Of a DNA stretch of 64,000 nucleotides, positions 42,766-54,880 are shown one piece after another; position 1 is the first letter of the stretch; each line of letters starts with the position of its first letter. The notes below the pieces were generated by a model that worked only from the letters and a program-made list of their open reading frames with translations, made no database searches and was not told the DNA's origin. The translations under genes were made by a program, and so were the position numbers. The DNA comes from Scleroderma bovista (lineage: Eukaryota > Basidiomycota > Agaricomycetes > Boletales > Sclerodermataceae), in the NCBI GenBank assembly GCA_037178675.1, contig JAYMGJ010000523.1, positions 1 through 64,000 of the forward strand, written 5' to 3'.

Positions 42766-44743
42766 TGTCACGCACCAAACAGGTTTGGTACAGTGAACAT
42801 GGAAGATAACACCTATATTGAATGATCCTTATGCAAAGGATAAGCACGACGGACCCTCATCGTAGCCATCTATCGCACAAGAAGACTATCCTGATGCGAG
42901 AGATGAATGCCAATGCAGACAGTCATCTATCGCACGAGAACTGCCAAGAAGCAGAAGAAACTGAAGGAATAACATCAATTGTGGTATGAGAAAGGAATGC
43001 ACACGTCTGCAGTCCAACTCCCATACCAGAACGATCAAAGAAGCCGAAGAATTGATGGAGAAACGAAGGAGAAAGAGAAGAAATGATTTTTAGCGCCCAA
43101 ACATCATTTTTAGGTGCCCAGTGCCAGCATTCCGATTGTTTGAATAGCTCTGTCATTTCTGAAGCTATCAGGCACGTGACTATACCATCAGAGAGCCTAG
43201 AACATGGTCTATCTGCCTGTCAAGTTCCGACGCAAATCTGTTCATTTCCCACGGAGATATTCCCCCCGCAATCCAGACGTTCGCTTCATCGCTCACTATG
43301 GAGTCTGTATTTTCTCTGGATCATTTCTCCGCTATTGCTGCAGATCTCCACTATGTCCTGCTCTTAGGACAGCCTCTCCCAGAGTTCCCGTGCACTGCCT
43401 GGCACATATCTTCCCAGCCTGCTCCCTCAGTCCCTCTTGTTCTCGGTCAGCGTGTTCTCCTCGTCAGTCCTGCGTCAAGGATGTACTTTGGTCATCTTAC
43501 TAGGTCTATTGTCAAGCTTGAGAAGTCTTCTCTGGTCGTCTCTGTGTCCCCTGAGCCCTCAGCCTATGGTCCCTTCCTCCCAGATATTTGCCATGTCCAT
43601 CTTCCTCTGTCGTTCATCTCGCTTCCCTGGATGCATCGAATTCAATACTCTATCTGCTTCCCTACTTTCAGACGACGTCCCCCAGCACCATGACAGTTAT
43701 TCCCCCACTTTATTGTGCTATTAGGAAGAAGAACCCTCTCTCGTTCTTTCCCAGAAGAGAGCTCGTCAAGGGAGCCCATGGTTGTGCTTCAGCGGCGCTA
43801 GAACACATGCACTATACCTTAGTGTATGCTGACCCCCCAAAAGACCTCTGGACCCCTGGTACCCTTCTTGTGGCTGTTTTGTCTCGGATCAATCCCCCTA
43901 TTAATCTCAGATCTTCCCCATTGTTGTCCCATCAAATTCCTGATGGTACACAGCCCCCCCATCAAACTTCTTAGGCTGTGCATCAATGACTCCTTCTGCT
44001 GTGCAGTGACTCATCCCTTGCTTACTGATGCTCTCTTGTCATCAGTATTACTCTATCCCTTTCGCATTTTTGGTATATTACTCAGCTGATGACTCACTCC
44101 CTTACCAATCAATCTTGTCATGCAGCTTACTCATTCCTTGCCTCGGCAGCTTATTCATGCTTCCTATGCTTACTCATTCCTGCTTATCCATTGCTTACTG
44201 ATCGCTTACAAACCCCTTACAAAGCTCTTACCAATCCCTTTCCAATCCTTGACAAATTCTGCTTACTCCCTTCTCTTTTTGTACTTTAATGCTGTGCCCC
44301 CCCATGTATTTAAACCCCTGGGCTCAGCCCAGTGAAAGAAGACCCAATTGCACGAAATTATCCCTCTCTCAGACTCTCTCAGTCAGTATCCCCTCAGCTC
44401 TTTGAGTCTTGTAGGCTTCAGTGAAGGTCTAAAGACTCTGATATTCAAGTTTTATTCAATCTATTCAAGTCCAAGTATTTCTCTAGGCTCAAGCGGAGTC
44501 TAGCCTGTCTATCCTTCATATCCCATTGCTTCTGGACGTCAGGAGCCCCCTTGCCCCTTTGCTGCACCAACCTCTAGGTGTAGTATCACTGTTTCAGTCC
44601 CAGTCAACCCAATCCCCGCTTTGACACTTCCTAGGCCTTAGGAAGAGTCCAGACCCCTATCCCCTTCATCTTCTATTACTCCTGTACCCCAGGAGTATCC
44701 TGCATCACCGTCTGCATCACCCTGTTGGTGTAGATCCCCTTTC
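42766..44743 (+). mobile_element. LTR-like element A copy 3, 3' truncated
   Basis: Inverted partner of 39023-41124 and nearly identical to it. The last 120 bp or so are missing: the copia LTR begins directly at 44744. Confidence 0.87.
43298..43693 (+). CDS. Conserved element-A ORF, copy in A3
   Basis: 131 residues, identical to the A2 copy. Confidence 0.4.
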   Translation: MESVFSLDHFSAIAADLHYVLLLGQPLPEFPCTAWHISSQPAPSVPLVLGQRVLLVSPASRMYFGHLTRSIVKLEKSSLVVSVSPEPSAYGPFLPDICHVHLPLSFISLPWMHRIQYSICFPTFRRRPPAP

Positions 44744-45201
44744 TGTAGCAACAAAACTGGGGCAACAGCAACGGGGTAGCGCAAGCGTACCTTTGATTAG
44801 CTAGTAGCTGGTTCTTGAAGTTGAGTTGTTTGAAGTAGCAAGTAATGAGAGAACAGTTGAACTGTATTGAACTAAAGAACTACAGGGAATCCTACAGGGT
44901 ATATATACCTGTGGTACATGGTCTGTGCGTAGATAAGTATTATTCTTGCCTATTTCACCATATTCCCATATGTAGTAGCTGCAGTTTCCATAAATGTAGT
45001 TATCTGGAAACGTGCCTGTAACGTGCATCAGCATGTGTTATACACGTGCCTTGCATGTGATAGTTCCAGCTATTTTGTGGAGCCGGTCATGTGATCTACC
45101 AGTAATCCGGTTGACACTACTCCGAATCACATGTAACTGTGATCTCTGGAAATCTCCAAGATTAGATTAAGATAAGATATAATCATACTTTCTTGTCGAC
45201 A
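44744..45201 (-). repeat. Copia 3' LTR
   Basis: 458 bp, TGTAGCAACA..CTTGTCGACA. On the coding strand the purine-rich GCGAGGAGGAG stands directly before it, a fitting polypurine tract. Confidence 0.85.
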
Positions 45202-45238
45202 CTCCTCCTCGCTAAGACTTGAACTCTAGAAGGTTCAG

Positions 45239-48200
45239 TCACGAGCGATTGTCTTGGAATTTCTGCCATGTCAGATTCTTCGTCATCATATCAGCTTTCT
45301 GCTGATCAGTGGGAACATAGTCAAGCAAGAAAGTATTCTTCTCAACGCATTCGTGGAGGAAATAATACTTTATATTGATATGCTTTGACCATCCTTCCAT
45401 TACTGGATTTTGTGCAATATGTATAGCGCCCTTGTTATCTCCAAACATCATGAAGTGTTGGAGGGAAAGATGACACTCTTTGAAGAGGGATTTGATCCAT
45501 AGAATCTGTTGTGCGCAATCGCACATTGACATGTATTTGGCTTCTGTTGATGACAGAGCCACAGTTGGTTGTCGGCAAGATCGCCAGCTAACCAAGTCAT
45601 TGCCAAGAAAGATTGTATAACCGCTAGTTGATCGTCTTGTTTCACTATCGCCTGCCCAGTCAGAGTCAGAATAGCAATCCAATGACGAAGCTCCTCCTGT
45701 AAAATGAAGCGTGAGATTTGGAGTTGAACCCAAATATTTCACTATGTGAAGTGCCTTCGAGAGGTGTTCTTCAGTAGGATTTGCCATGAATTGTGACATT
45801 TTAATTACGGCAAAGGCGATGTCCGGACGCGTGCCAAGCATGACAAATAGGAGTGATCCTATTACGGATTGATACCGTTGTCTTGTTGTTGGACTTGCAT
45901 TGTAGTCCTTTGGTGCTGTAGATGGTTGATACCCAGCAGGTAAAGGTGTACGGACGTGTTTGACGTTCTCCATTTGAAAGTGTTTAAGTACTTTCAATAC
46001 GTAAGGGTGTTGGTGTAAAACCATTGAGCGTTTAATGCGATTATGAGTGATTTGGAATCCAAGGTATTCTTGTACTGGACCCATGTCACGAGCTTCCCAT
46101 ACGTTGAGGAATGCGGTTTTCTTCTTCTTGAGAAGTTTGGCAGAATTTGACATAAGAAGTCCATCATCGACGTAGACGATGAACAGCATGATGCCTGATT
46201 TATCTTGGTAGATATATACTCCAGGATCTGCTTTGGAACATTTGAAGTTGAGCTTTAGGAGCGATTTGTGTAGCTCTTTATTCCATGCTAGTGCGGCTTG
46301 CTTCAGGCCATAGAGAGCGCGCAATAGACGATAGACCTTGTTACTTGAACCTGGTACCTTGAAACCTTCGGGTTGCTCCATGTAGATTTCTTCATCGAGT
46401 CGCCCATATAAGAAGGCAGTCTTGACATCAAGACTTTCAATTTCCCAGTCATTTCGACACGCATAAGCCAAGAGTAGTCGTACTGTCTCAAAGCGTGTGA
46501 CCGGTGAGAAGGTTTCATCGTAGTCTTCACCATAGATTTGTGAAAAGCCTTTCGCAACCAAGCGGGCTTTAAATCTTCCATCTGATTTCTTTGCGAATAC
46601 CCAGCGACATTTGACAGGTTTTCGATCTGGCGGACAATCCACCAAAGTCCATACGTTTCTATCTTCGATAGATTTGATTTCTTCCTTGCATGCCTGTTCC
46701 CATTTCTTCTGTTCATCCAATGGATAGTTTCGAATATCCTTGAAATGATAAGGAATACCCTTGAGCGGCTTAGCTGCCTGCTTCATTATGTAGTTGAGAA
46801 TGTAGTGTTGACCTAGTTGAATCATAGTGTCAACATCAGTGTTAGGAACTATGACGTCTTCCATTTCATTCTCGTCTTCATCCATTGATGGTAATGGAAC
46901 AGCTATGGGGGCCTCTTGAGGTTCTGCAGGTGCAGGAGGATTTGGTCTTGATTCAACCATAGGTTCTGTTTGAGGAATAGTAGGAACTCCTCTTCCTAAA
47001 ACCGTTCTTGTCCAATCTCATTCTCTTGCAATTTCTCGTTCTATATCCACTGGATTCCTTTGACCATAGACATTGTCTGGTCTCAAAGGTGGATTACGAA
47101 CTTGAGGAGGATTGCCACGGATTGGATTAGGTATGTTAGGAATCCTGAAATCTGGAATTGGAGTATCTCGGGCTTCTTGATCAAAGTAGAAGAACTCTTC
47201 CTCTCTGGGACGTGGTGCCTCTTGAGGGCATTCCCATGATTGAGTTTGTCTATTGAAGATGTATCCGAGTTCTTCTTCTGGACGTCTATAATCAGAACTT
47301 GTTTGACCTCCATGAGGAACTTGCGAGTCGTTGTCAGCGACTTCCTCTACTGTAGGTTTAGGAGGGCGTTGGGTTGGACCTTGTGGCTTTGTGGTGTCTC
47401 CTTTAGAATTATCACCTCTTGTATGACTCTCATTTGGTTGATATGGGTCAATGGGTGGAAATTCCAGATCGTCGGGTGGAGGTTGGTGATTATTTTCATC
47501 GTTATTACCTGTTGCTTCTTCTTCAGAAGGATGAATTGGTTCAGGTATATCGATTTTCTTTTTCAACTTTTCTTCGGGACAATTTGGGAATAAGTTTTCA
47601 ACGAATGTGGCTGTTGTTTCCACATATATTGATCTGTTGTTCTGTAGGAAACGGTAACCCTTTGTTCCTGGTTCATAACCAAGGAATATCATTTCTTCGG
47701 CTTTCGGAGTCAGTTTGTCTTTTCGCTTGTCCTTTGGAATGTGGACATAAGCAAGACATCCGAATACTCGAAGATAAGATATATCAGGTTTCTTGTTGAA
47801 CAGGAGTTCAACTGGTGTCTTCCATCCTATGCGGCACATTGGTGTCCTGTTATAGACATGGACTGCAGTGTCAAGAGCAAAGTTCCAAAGATTCTTTGGT
47901 AGACATGTTGCGTGACGCATGGTTTCTTCTTTCTCGAGTAAGGTCCGATTGAACCTTTCTGCGCGACCATTTTGTTGTGGATGATCCGAAACGGAGAGTT
48001 GTTGTTCTACCCCTTTGGAGGTGAGGAAGGTTTTAAATATGGTTGCCATAAATTCTCCTCCTTGATCGGAATGTACTCGTAGGAGTGAATGACCAGTTTG
48101 TTTCTCAGCCCAGGTTACCCAGGTAGAGAATGCAGTGGCGGTATCCGACTTTAACCGCAAAAGGCAAACTGTGCCATAACTAGAGTAATCATCAATGATC

Positions 48201-50203
48201 GTGAGACAATACTTGTGTCAATTATATGACAAGACGGGAAACTCGACCAGGTCGCAGTGTACCATCTCAAGTATTTTGTCTGCTCGTTTATCGGAAGATG
48301 GAAAAGACCTTGAAGGCATCTTGCCAATCTGACAATCAGGACAGAGTGGTGTAGTCGTAGGTATTTCCAATTTCTCAATACCATCAGTAGCGCGAGTAGC
48401 ATGCCGCATAGTTTGAGGGTTAGGATGACCTAGACAACTATGCCATAGATCATAACTGTTGAATTTATTTGTAACGGTTGCACATTGCACCATTGAGATG
48501 GATTTTATGTCCAAATCCACGAGAAGTCCAAGAGCTCCAGTCTGATGTATCGGTTTCCCATAAAACCAATGGAGATTGTTCCTTGGAATTAACCTAGTCC
48601 CTTCCAAGAAGACTTCATTTCGTGAATCAAAGACACGAGTTATCTTCGCGTCAGCGTAGAGTTTCATTTTGAGTTTCGTGGTAAGCCACTGAAGTGAACA
48701 AATACGTCTATCTCCTGATGGAGAATAGTAGACATGTCGAAGATAGATTTGTTTTTGTACATTGCCAACTTTAGCTTTGAAGGCAACTGTACCTATGCCT
48801 AAAAACTGAATTATTTCAGCTCCAGCAGTACCCACATTTATAGGTTTTGGAAGTTCCTTGTATGTTAGGAAATCATCCAGATATGGAGTGGAATGATCGG
48901 TTGCACTGGAATCCATCAACCATAAACCTGTTAAATGTTTATGCTTGGGGCAGTGAGATTCGGTTTTTTGTCCTGAGTGGGGAGATGTTAAGCAAAGACA
49001 CCTTTCGTCACTCTCCTTAGAGGTGCACAAGGTATAACAGTCAAAGCTTTCATCATTATATTGGTCACAAACAAAACCGTCATCACAATACTTTATGGTC
49101 CCGTTATCGGGAGTCCATGGTCTTGTAGCTTGTCTATGTGCATAATCCTCATCATCCCTTTTCCTTCTTGCCAGGTCATTACGCACAGAACGTAATACTG
49201 ACTCTGCAGCAAGTTGGGATGGAGTAAGCACGGACCAGCCTGTCTCAGGAATATTAGAGACGGACCCAGCATTGGAATCATCGTCAGAGTCTAGCTCAAC
49301 GATCTGTGCGGTTTTTTCTGCAGTGTTTTGACACTGCTTGCCTTTACCCTTGTAAGGCTGTTTTCCTTTTCCCTTCTTTCCTCCTCCTTTCCCTTTTCCA
49401 CCACCCTGATTCTTCGGCGGGAATGTAGAAGGTCCAGCGGCGGCATTAGGAGTGAACGTCTTTTTATAGTCATCACGGTGATCCGTGGTACTATGACGTC
49501 CAGAACACTTCTTGCACCTTGGGCGAGAAAGTCCTGCCTGCGCGTTCTGTTCCTTCTTTATTGTCGGCATTATAGATTTGCCAGACTTCCTGGACCATTC
49601 TTCCATTATCTTCGGAAGAACTGCATCAAAAGTGAGGCGTTGAACACCCGCAGCAATTTGAGCGGCGTTTGGATTGACCAATAAGGTGGCCAGGAGTGTG
49701 GAAGCGAAGCCTTGCCACTCATTCAGTAAGGCGCCAAGAAGAAGCATGGCTTGAGCGGAGTCGGGGAGAGTTAGGCCATTAGAGGCCAAATAGCCAATCG
49801 TGGACTGCATTTGATGTACAGCCGGAGTGGGATCCTGATTCCCTGGAATTATCATCCGCGTGAGACGCTTGACACCGGCAGCGCCAGGAGTCCCATAAGA
49901 GGTGTTGAGCGCAGCCCAAACCGTGTGAGGTTGGTTCTCGTTCATCAGATTCTGTCTGATGAGTGCAGATGTATAGTACGTGATCGTACCGAGGGCTTTA
50001 TCCCGATTGACTTCATCAGTAGCCTGTTGCTCGGTGGTTGCACCAGCCTGTCCAGCAACAACAGCGGGTACTTGATGATGCACATAGCGCCAGACTCCCA
50101 TGACTTGCAAGAGCAACTTCATGGCGGATTTCCATTCCAAGTAGTTGGATGTGCCAGTGAGAATGGGTGTGGTTTTCTTCATGTCACCAGTGTTTCCAGA
50201 CAT
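45239..50203 (-). pseudogene. Copia gag-pol polyprotein
   Basis: One frame from ATG 50201-50203 (MSGNTGDMKKTT) to 45239. Order: gag of the UBN2 type (SNYLEWKSAMKLLLQVMGVW), a short zinc motif (CKKCSGRHSTTDH), then a protease with DSSATDH where DSGATDH is usual, a possible loss of the active-site Gly. Next come the integrase zinc module (LWHSCLGHP, CPDCQIGK) and core (VHSDQGGEF, HPQQNGRAERFNR), the reverse transcriptase (DVKTAFLYGRLDEEIYMEQP, IVYVDDGLLMS), and a copia RNase H ending ..TDQQKADMMTKNL. TGA codons at 48218-48220 and 47018-47020 fall where Arg (CGA) fits; all segments stay in one frame. About 1650 codons, normal for copia. Confidence 0.93.
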
Positions 50204-50219
50204 AATGATTCTGATATAT

Positions 50220-50834
50220 TCAAAAATCAAAAAGATTTAGTAAAATCAGTTCCGGTACAGCGGTATCAGAAACGGGTGGAAGAAAGATAAGATCTTCTTC
50301 AGAAGACAAAGAAGATTCGGACTGTGTATCCTCTTCTGTTGAAGACGAGGAGTCCGAGGAGTCCGTAGGTATCGTAAATGTCGTATATGACCAATGCCTA
50401 GGTAAAATGTCAAAGAAAACATCCAAATCATAATCAGGACAATACTGATAATTGGAGACAACCTTGTTGCCGTCCAAAGACCAATATTCGAAGGTAAGCA
50501 TAGACTGTGGAAAAATTTCGTAAGGGGTAAAAAGAACAACTGGAGCCTTATCGTACAAGATGTAAGTGGAGATGGACTTGAGAAGTCCCTTATCAGATTT
50601 CCATAATGGTCTTCCTTTCCCTGAATAAGGAATAGGGTGCCAATAGGGACTTGGGAAGCACCTAATCAAGGGCTCCTCCAGGAATCCCGGAATCTGATCG
50701 TTCCGCATCATTGTCGATAGCTTCATCACCTTCTCATCCAGCCTGGTGCCTTTCGAGCAGGAGTGCGATATTGTCACATCGATCCTGGCTAGATGGCCAG
50801 TGGGGCTGGAGTCCATGGAACAAAAACGCTCCAT
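50220..50834 (-). CDS. ORF of unknown function upstream of copia
   Basis: About 204 residues from MERFCSMDSS to a TGA just before the copia leader. The composition looks like a real protein: mixed hydrophobic and aromatic (FEYWSLDGNKVV), then a Ser/Glu/Asp tail (SSSSTEEDTQSESSLSSEED). Element A4 abuts the 5' end, so the frame may have begun further upstream. It could be a host gene remnant captured beside the truncated copia element, or part of another transposon. Not recognised. Confidence 0.4.
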   Translation of the reverse strand: MERFCSMDSSPTGHLARIDVTISHSCSKGTRLDEKVMKLSTMMRNDQIPGFLEEPLIRCFPSPYWHPIPYSGKGRPLWKSDKGLLKSISTYILYDKAPVVLFTPYEIFPQSMLTFEYWSLDGNKVVSNYQYCPDYDLDVFFDILPRHWSYTTFTIPTDSSDSSSSTEEDTQSESSLSSEEDLIFLPPVSDTAVPELILLNLFDF

Positions 50835-50847
50835 TTTGGTAGTCCGC

Positions 50848-52949
50848 TGTGAGTCAAAGCGTGGATTTGGGTCGGAGTAATAACCCAAACACAACACCAA
50901 CAAAGGACTACGAAAAAGTGCGAGTGGTGGTTTACCTCCGCGGTGTCCAGAGAGGATGTGCTGAGGAGGGGGGGAGGGGATCTACACCAACAGGGTGATG
51001 CAGACAGTGATGCAGGATACTCCTGGGGTATAGGAGTAATAGAAGACGAAGGGGATAGGGGTCTGGACTCTTCCTAAAGCCTAGGAAGTGTCAAAGCGGG
51101 GATTGGGTAGACTGAGACTGAAACAGCGATACTACACCTAGAGATTGGTGCAGCAAAGGGGCAGGGATGCCTCTGATGTCCAGAGGCGAGGAAGATTGAC
51201 TGGTATGAAGCCTAGACTCCGCTTGAGCCTAGTATAAAGAATAGATCTTGAATAACTTGGATAAACTTGACAATATTGAGCCTTTAGACCTTCACTGAAG
51301 CCTAAAAGGACTCAAAGACTGAAGGGATACTGATTGAGAGAGTCTGAGAGAGGGATAATTTCGTGCAATTGGGTCCTCTATCACTGGGCTGGGCCCAGGG
51401 GTTTAAATACATGGGGGGGCACAGCATTAAAGTACAAAAAGAGAAGGGAGTAAGCAGAATTTGTCAAGGATTGGTAAGGGATTGGTAAGAGCTTTGTAAG
51501 GGGTTTGTAAGCGATCAGTAAGCAAGGGATAAGCAGGAATGAGTAAGCATAGGAAGCATGAATAAGCTGCTGAGTAAAGGAATGAGTAAGCTGCATGACA
51601 AGATTGATTGGTAAGGGAGTGAGTCATCAGCTGAGTAATATACCAAAAATGCGAAAGGGATAGAGTAATACTGATGACAAGAGAGCATCAGTAAGCAAGG
51701 GATGAGTCACTGCATAGCAGAAGGAGTCATTGATGCACAGCCTAAGAAGTTTGATGGGGGGGCTGTGTACCATCAGGAATTTGATGGGACAACAATGGGG
51801 AAGATCTGAGATTAATAGGGGGATTGATCCGAGACAAAACAGCCACAAGAAGGGTACCAGGGGTCCAGAGGTCTTTTTGGGGGGTCAGCATACACTAAAG
51901 TATAGTGCATGTGTTCTAGCGCTGCTGAAGCACAACCATGGGCTCCCTTGACGAGCTCTCTTCTGGGAAAGAACGAGAGAGGGTTCTTCTTCCTAATAGC
52001 ACTATAAAGTGGGGGGAATAACTGTCATGGTGCTGGGGGACGTCATCTGAAAGTAGGGAAGCAGATAGAGTATTGAATTTGACGCATCCAGGGAAGTGAG
52101 ACGAACGACAGAGGAAGATGGACATGGCAAGTATCTGGGAGGAAGGGACCATAGGCTGAGGGCTCAGGGGACACAGAGACGACCAGAGAAGACTTCTCAA
52201 GCTTGACAATAGACCTAAGATGACCAAAGTATGTCCTTGACGCAGGACTGACGAGGAGAACACGCTGACCGAGAACGAGAGGGACTGAGGGAGCAGGCTG
52301 GGAAGATATGTGCCAGGCAGTGCATGGGAACTCTGGGAGAGGCTGTCCTAAGAGCAGGACATAGTGGAGATCTGCAGCAATAGTGGAGAAATGATCCAGA
52401 GAAAATACGGACTCCATAGTGAGCGACAAAGCGAACATCTGGATTGCGGGGGGAATATCTCCGTGGGAAATGAACGGATTTGCGTCGGAACTTGACAGGC
52501 AGATAGACCACGCCCTAGGCTTTCTGACAGTATAGTCACGTGCCTGATAGCTTCAGAAACGATGGAGCTATTCAAAATATCGGAATGCCGGCACTGGGCG
52601 CCTAAAAATGACATTTGGGTGCTAAAAATCATTTCTTCGCTTTCTCCTTCGTTTCTCCATCAATTCTTCGGCTTCTTTGATCGTTCTGGTATGGGAGTTG
52701 GACTGCAGACGTGTGCATTCCTTTCTCATACCACAATTGATGTTATTCCTTCAGTTTCTTCTGCTTCTTGGCAGTTCTCGTGCCATAGATGACTGTCTGC
52801 ATTGGCATTCATCTCTCGCATCAGGATAGTTGTCTTGTGTGATGGATGGCTACGATGAGGGTCCGTCGTGCTTATCCTTTGCATAAGGATCATTCAATAT
52901 AGGTGTTATCTTCCATGTTCACTGTACCAAACCTGTTTGGTGCGTGACA
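50848..52949 (-). mobile_element. LTR-like element A copy 4
   Basis: 2102 bp, short form, closest to copy 1. Flanks CCGC (50844-50847) and GCGG (52950-52953) are not a direct repeat, again hinting at recombination between copies. Confidence 0.88.
52043..52438 (-). CDS. Conserved element-A ORF, copy in A4
   Basis: 131 residues starting MFALSLTMES. It ends at the same TGA (CGA in A2, A3 and A5) as the A1 copy. Confidence 0.4.
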   Translation of the reverse strand: MFALSLTMESVFSLDHFSTIAADLHYVLLLGQPLPEFPCTAWHISSQPAPSVPLVLGQRVLLVSPASRTYFGHLRSIVKLEKSSLVVSVSPEPSAYGPFLPDTCHVHLPLSFVSLPWMRQIQYSICFPTFR

Positions 52950-53129
52950 GCGGTTGTGGTGTGTGGCTACAGCGTCAGGACTAGCTTCGAGGACGGCTGC
53001 ATCAGCAAATCCACAAAAATGTGCCAGAGTATGACAGATTTCCACAGAGTTTGTAATGTTCCCACAGTAGACTACAGCATCCCAGAAGCCCCAGAAAGCC
53101 CCAGTTCTCCAGCAAGTTACTCTCACAGC
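52950..53129. other. Short unique interval
   Basis: No gene or repeat recognised between element A4 and the inverted tandem repeats. Confidence 0.35.
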
Positions 53130-54880
53130 ACTACAAAACAATTGGTACTACACATTTTGGTAGTCAACTACAACACAAACATAACACAGCACATCCTAAT
53201 TGATACTACACATTTTTGGTAATTAACATTACAACACAAACACAACACAATTACTCCGCATTTTTGGTAATTAACACTACACCACAAACACAACACAACA
53301 CTTCCTAATTGATACTACACATTTTTGGTAATCAACACTACAACACAAACACAACACAACACTTCCTAATTGACACTACACTTTTTACTACACTTTGACT
53401 ACACTTTTGGCACACTTTTACTATGCTTTTACTATGCTTTTTTGGTACACTTTTATTACACCTTTCACTACACTTTCACTACACTTTTCACTACACTCTT
53501 TTGGTACACTTTTATTACACTTTTATTACACTTTTACTACACTTTTTTGGTACACTTTTATTACACTTTTTATGACACTTTGACTACACTTTTGGTACAC
53601 TTTTCACTACACTTTTACTCCGCTTTTTTGGTACACTTTTGTTACACTTTTTACCAAAAAAGTGTAGTATCAATTAGGAAGTATTGTGTTGTGTTTGTGT
53701 TGTAGTATTGATTACAGTCAACACTACCACCCAAACACAACACAACACATCCTAATTGACACTACACATGTTTGGTAATCAATACTACAACACAAACACA
53801 ACACAACACTTCCTAATTGATACTACACTTTTTTTGGTAAAAAGTGTACCAAAAGTGTAGTCAAAGTGTAGTAAAAAGTGTAATAAAAGTGTACCAAAAG
53901 TGTGTAGTAAAAGTGTAGTAAAAAGTGTAATAAAAGTGTACCACAAAAGTGTAGTTAAAATGTAGTCAAAGGTGTAGTCAAAGTGTAATAAAAGTGTACC
54001 AAAAAAGTGTAGTGAAAAGTGTACCAAAAGTGTAGTCAAAGTGTAGTAAAAGGTGTAATAAAAGTGTACCAAAAAAGTGTAGTAAAAGTGTAGTAAAAGT
54101 GTAGTAAAAGTGTAATAAAAGTGTAATAAAAGTGTACCAAAAAAGTGTAGTCAAAAGTGTAGTAAAAGGTGTAATAAAAGTGTACCAAAAAAGCGTAGTA
54201 AAAGTGTAGTAAAAAGTGTACCAAAAAGTGTAGTAAAAAGTGTAATAAAGTGTACCAAAAAAGTGTAATAAAGTGTAGTAAAAGTGTACCAAAAGTGTAG
54301 TCAAAGTGTAGTAAAAAGTGTAATAAAAGTGTACCCAAAAAGTGTAGTAAAAAGTGTAGTGTAAAAGGAAGTGTTGTGAAAGTGTACCAAAAAGTGTAGT
54401 AAAAGTGTTGAGTACCAAAAAGTGTAATATCAATTAGGAAGTGTTGTGTTGTGTCAAAGTGTAGTGTTAATTACCAAAAATGCGGAGTAATTGTGTTGTG
54501 TTTGTGTTGTAATGTTAATTACCAAAAATGTGTAGTATCAATTAGGATGTGTGTAGTGTTTGTAGTGTAGTGTTGATTACCAAAAATGCGTGGTAGTTGT
54601 GTAGTGTTTGTGTTGTAGTGTTAATTACCAAAAATGCGGAGTAGTTGTGTTGTGTTTGTGTTGTAGTGTTGATTACCAAAAATGTGTAGTATCAATTAGG
54701 ATGTGTTGTGTAGTGTTTGTAGTGTAGTGTTGATTACCAAAAATGTGTAGTAGTTGTGTTGTGTTTGTGTTGTAGTGTTAATTACCAAAAATGCGGAGTA
54801 GTTGTGTTGTGTTTGTAGTGTAGTGTTGATTACCAAAAATGCGTAGTACAATTGTTGTGTAGCAAAAGTGTAGTCCCAGT
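53130..54880. repeat. Large palindromic tandem-repeat region
   Basis: The left half (53380-53650) is built of ttttactacactttt and ttggtacac units, and the right half (53840-54460) of their reverse complements (aaaagtgtagtaaaagtgtaccaaaa). Outside these, units of about 50 bp with ..gattaccaaaaatgcg.. and caattaggaagtgttgtg appear on both sides in opposite orientation. The centre lies near 53650-53840. All long ORFs here (Tyr/Thr/Phe/Leu-rich) are translations of the repeat. Confidence 0.85.

Larger units (their letters stand above)
44744..50203 (-). mobile_element. Ty1/copia retrotransposon lacking its 5' LTR
   Basis: A single gag-pol frame on the reverse strand with a 3' LTR. No LTR match exists upstream of gag, so the 5' end was lost or replaced. 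Two TGA stops break the otherwise continuous frame. Confidence 0.9.

Noticed and set aside
53785..54433. Long Tyr/Phe/Thr/Leu ORFs, resembling membrane proteins
   Set aside because: They are low-complexity translations of the acacttttac repeat.
53380..54460. CRISPR-like array
   Set aside because: Units are contiguous and degenerate without spacers of constant size, and the genome is fungal.
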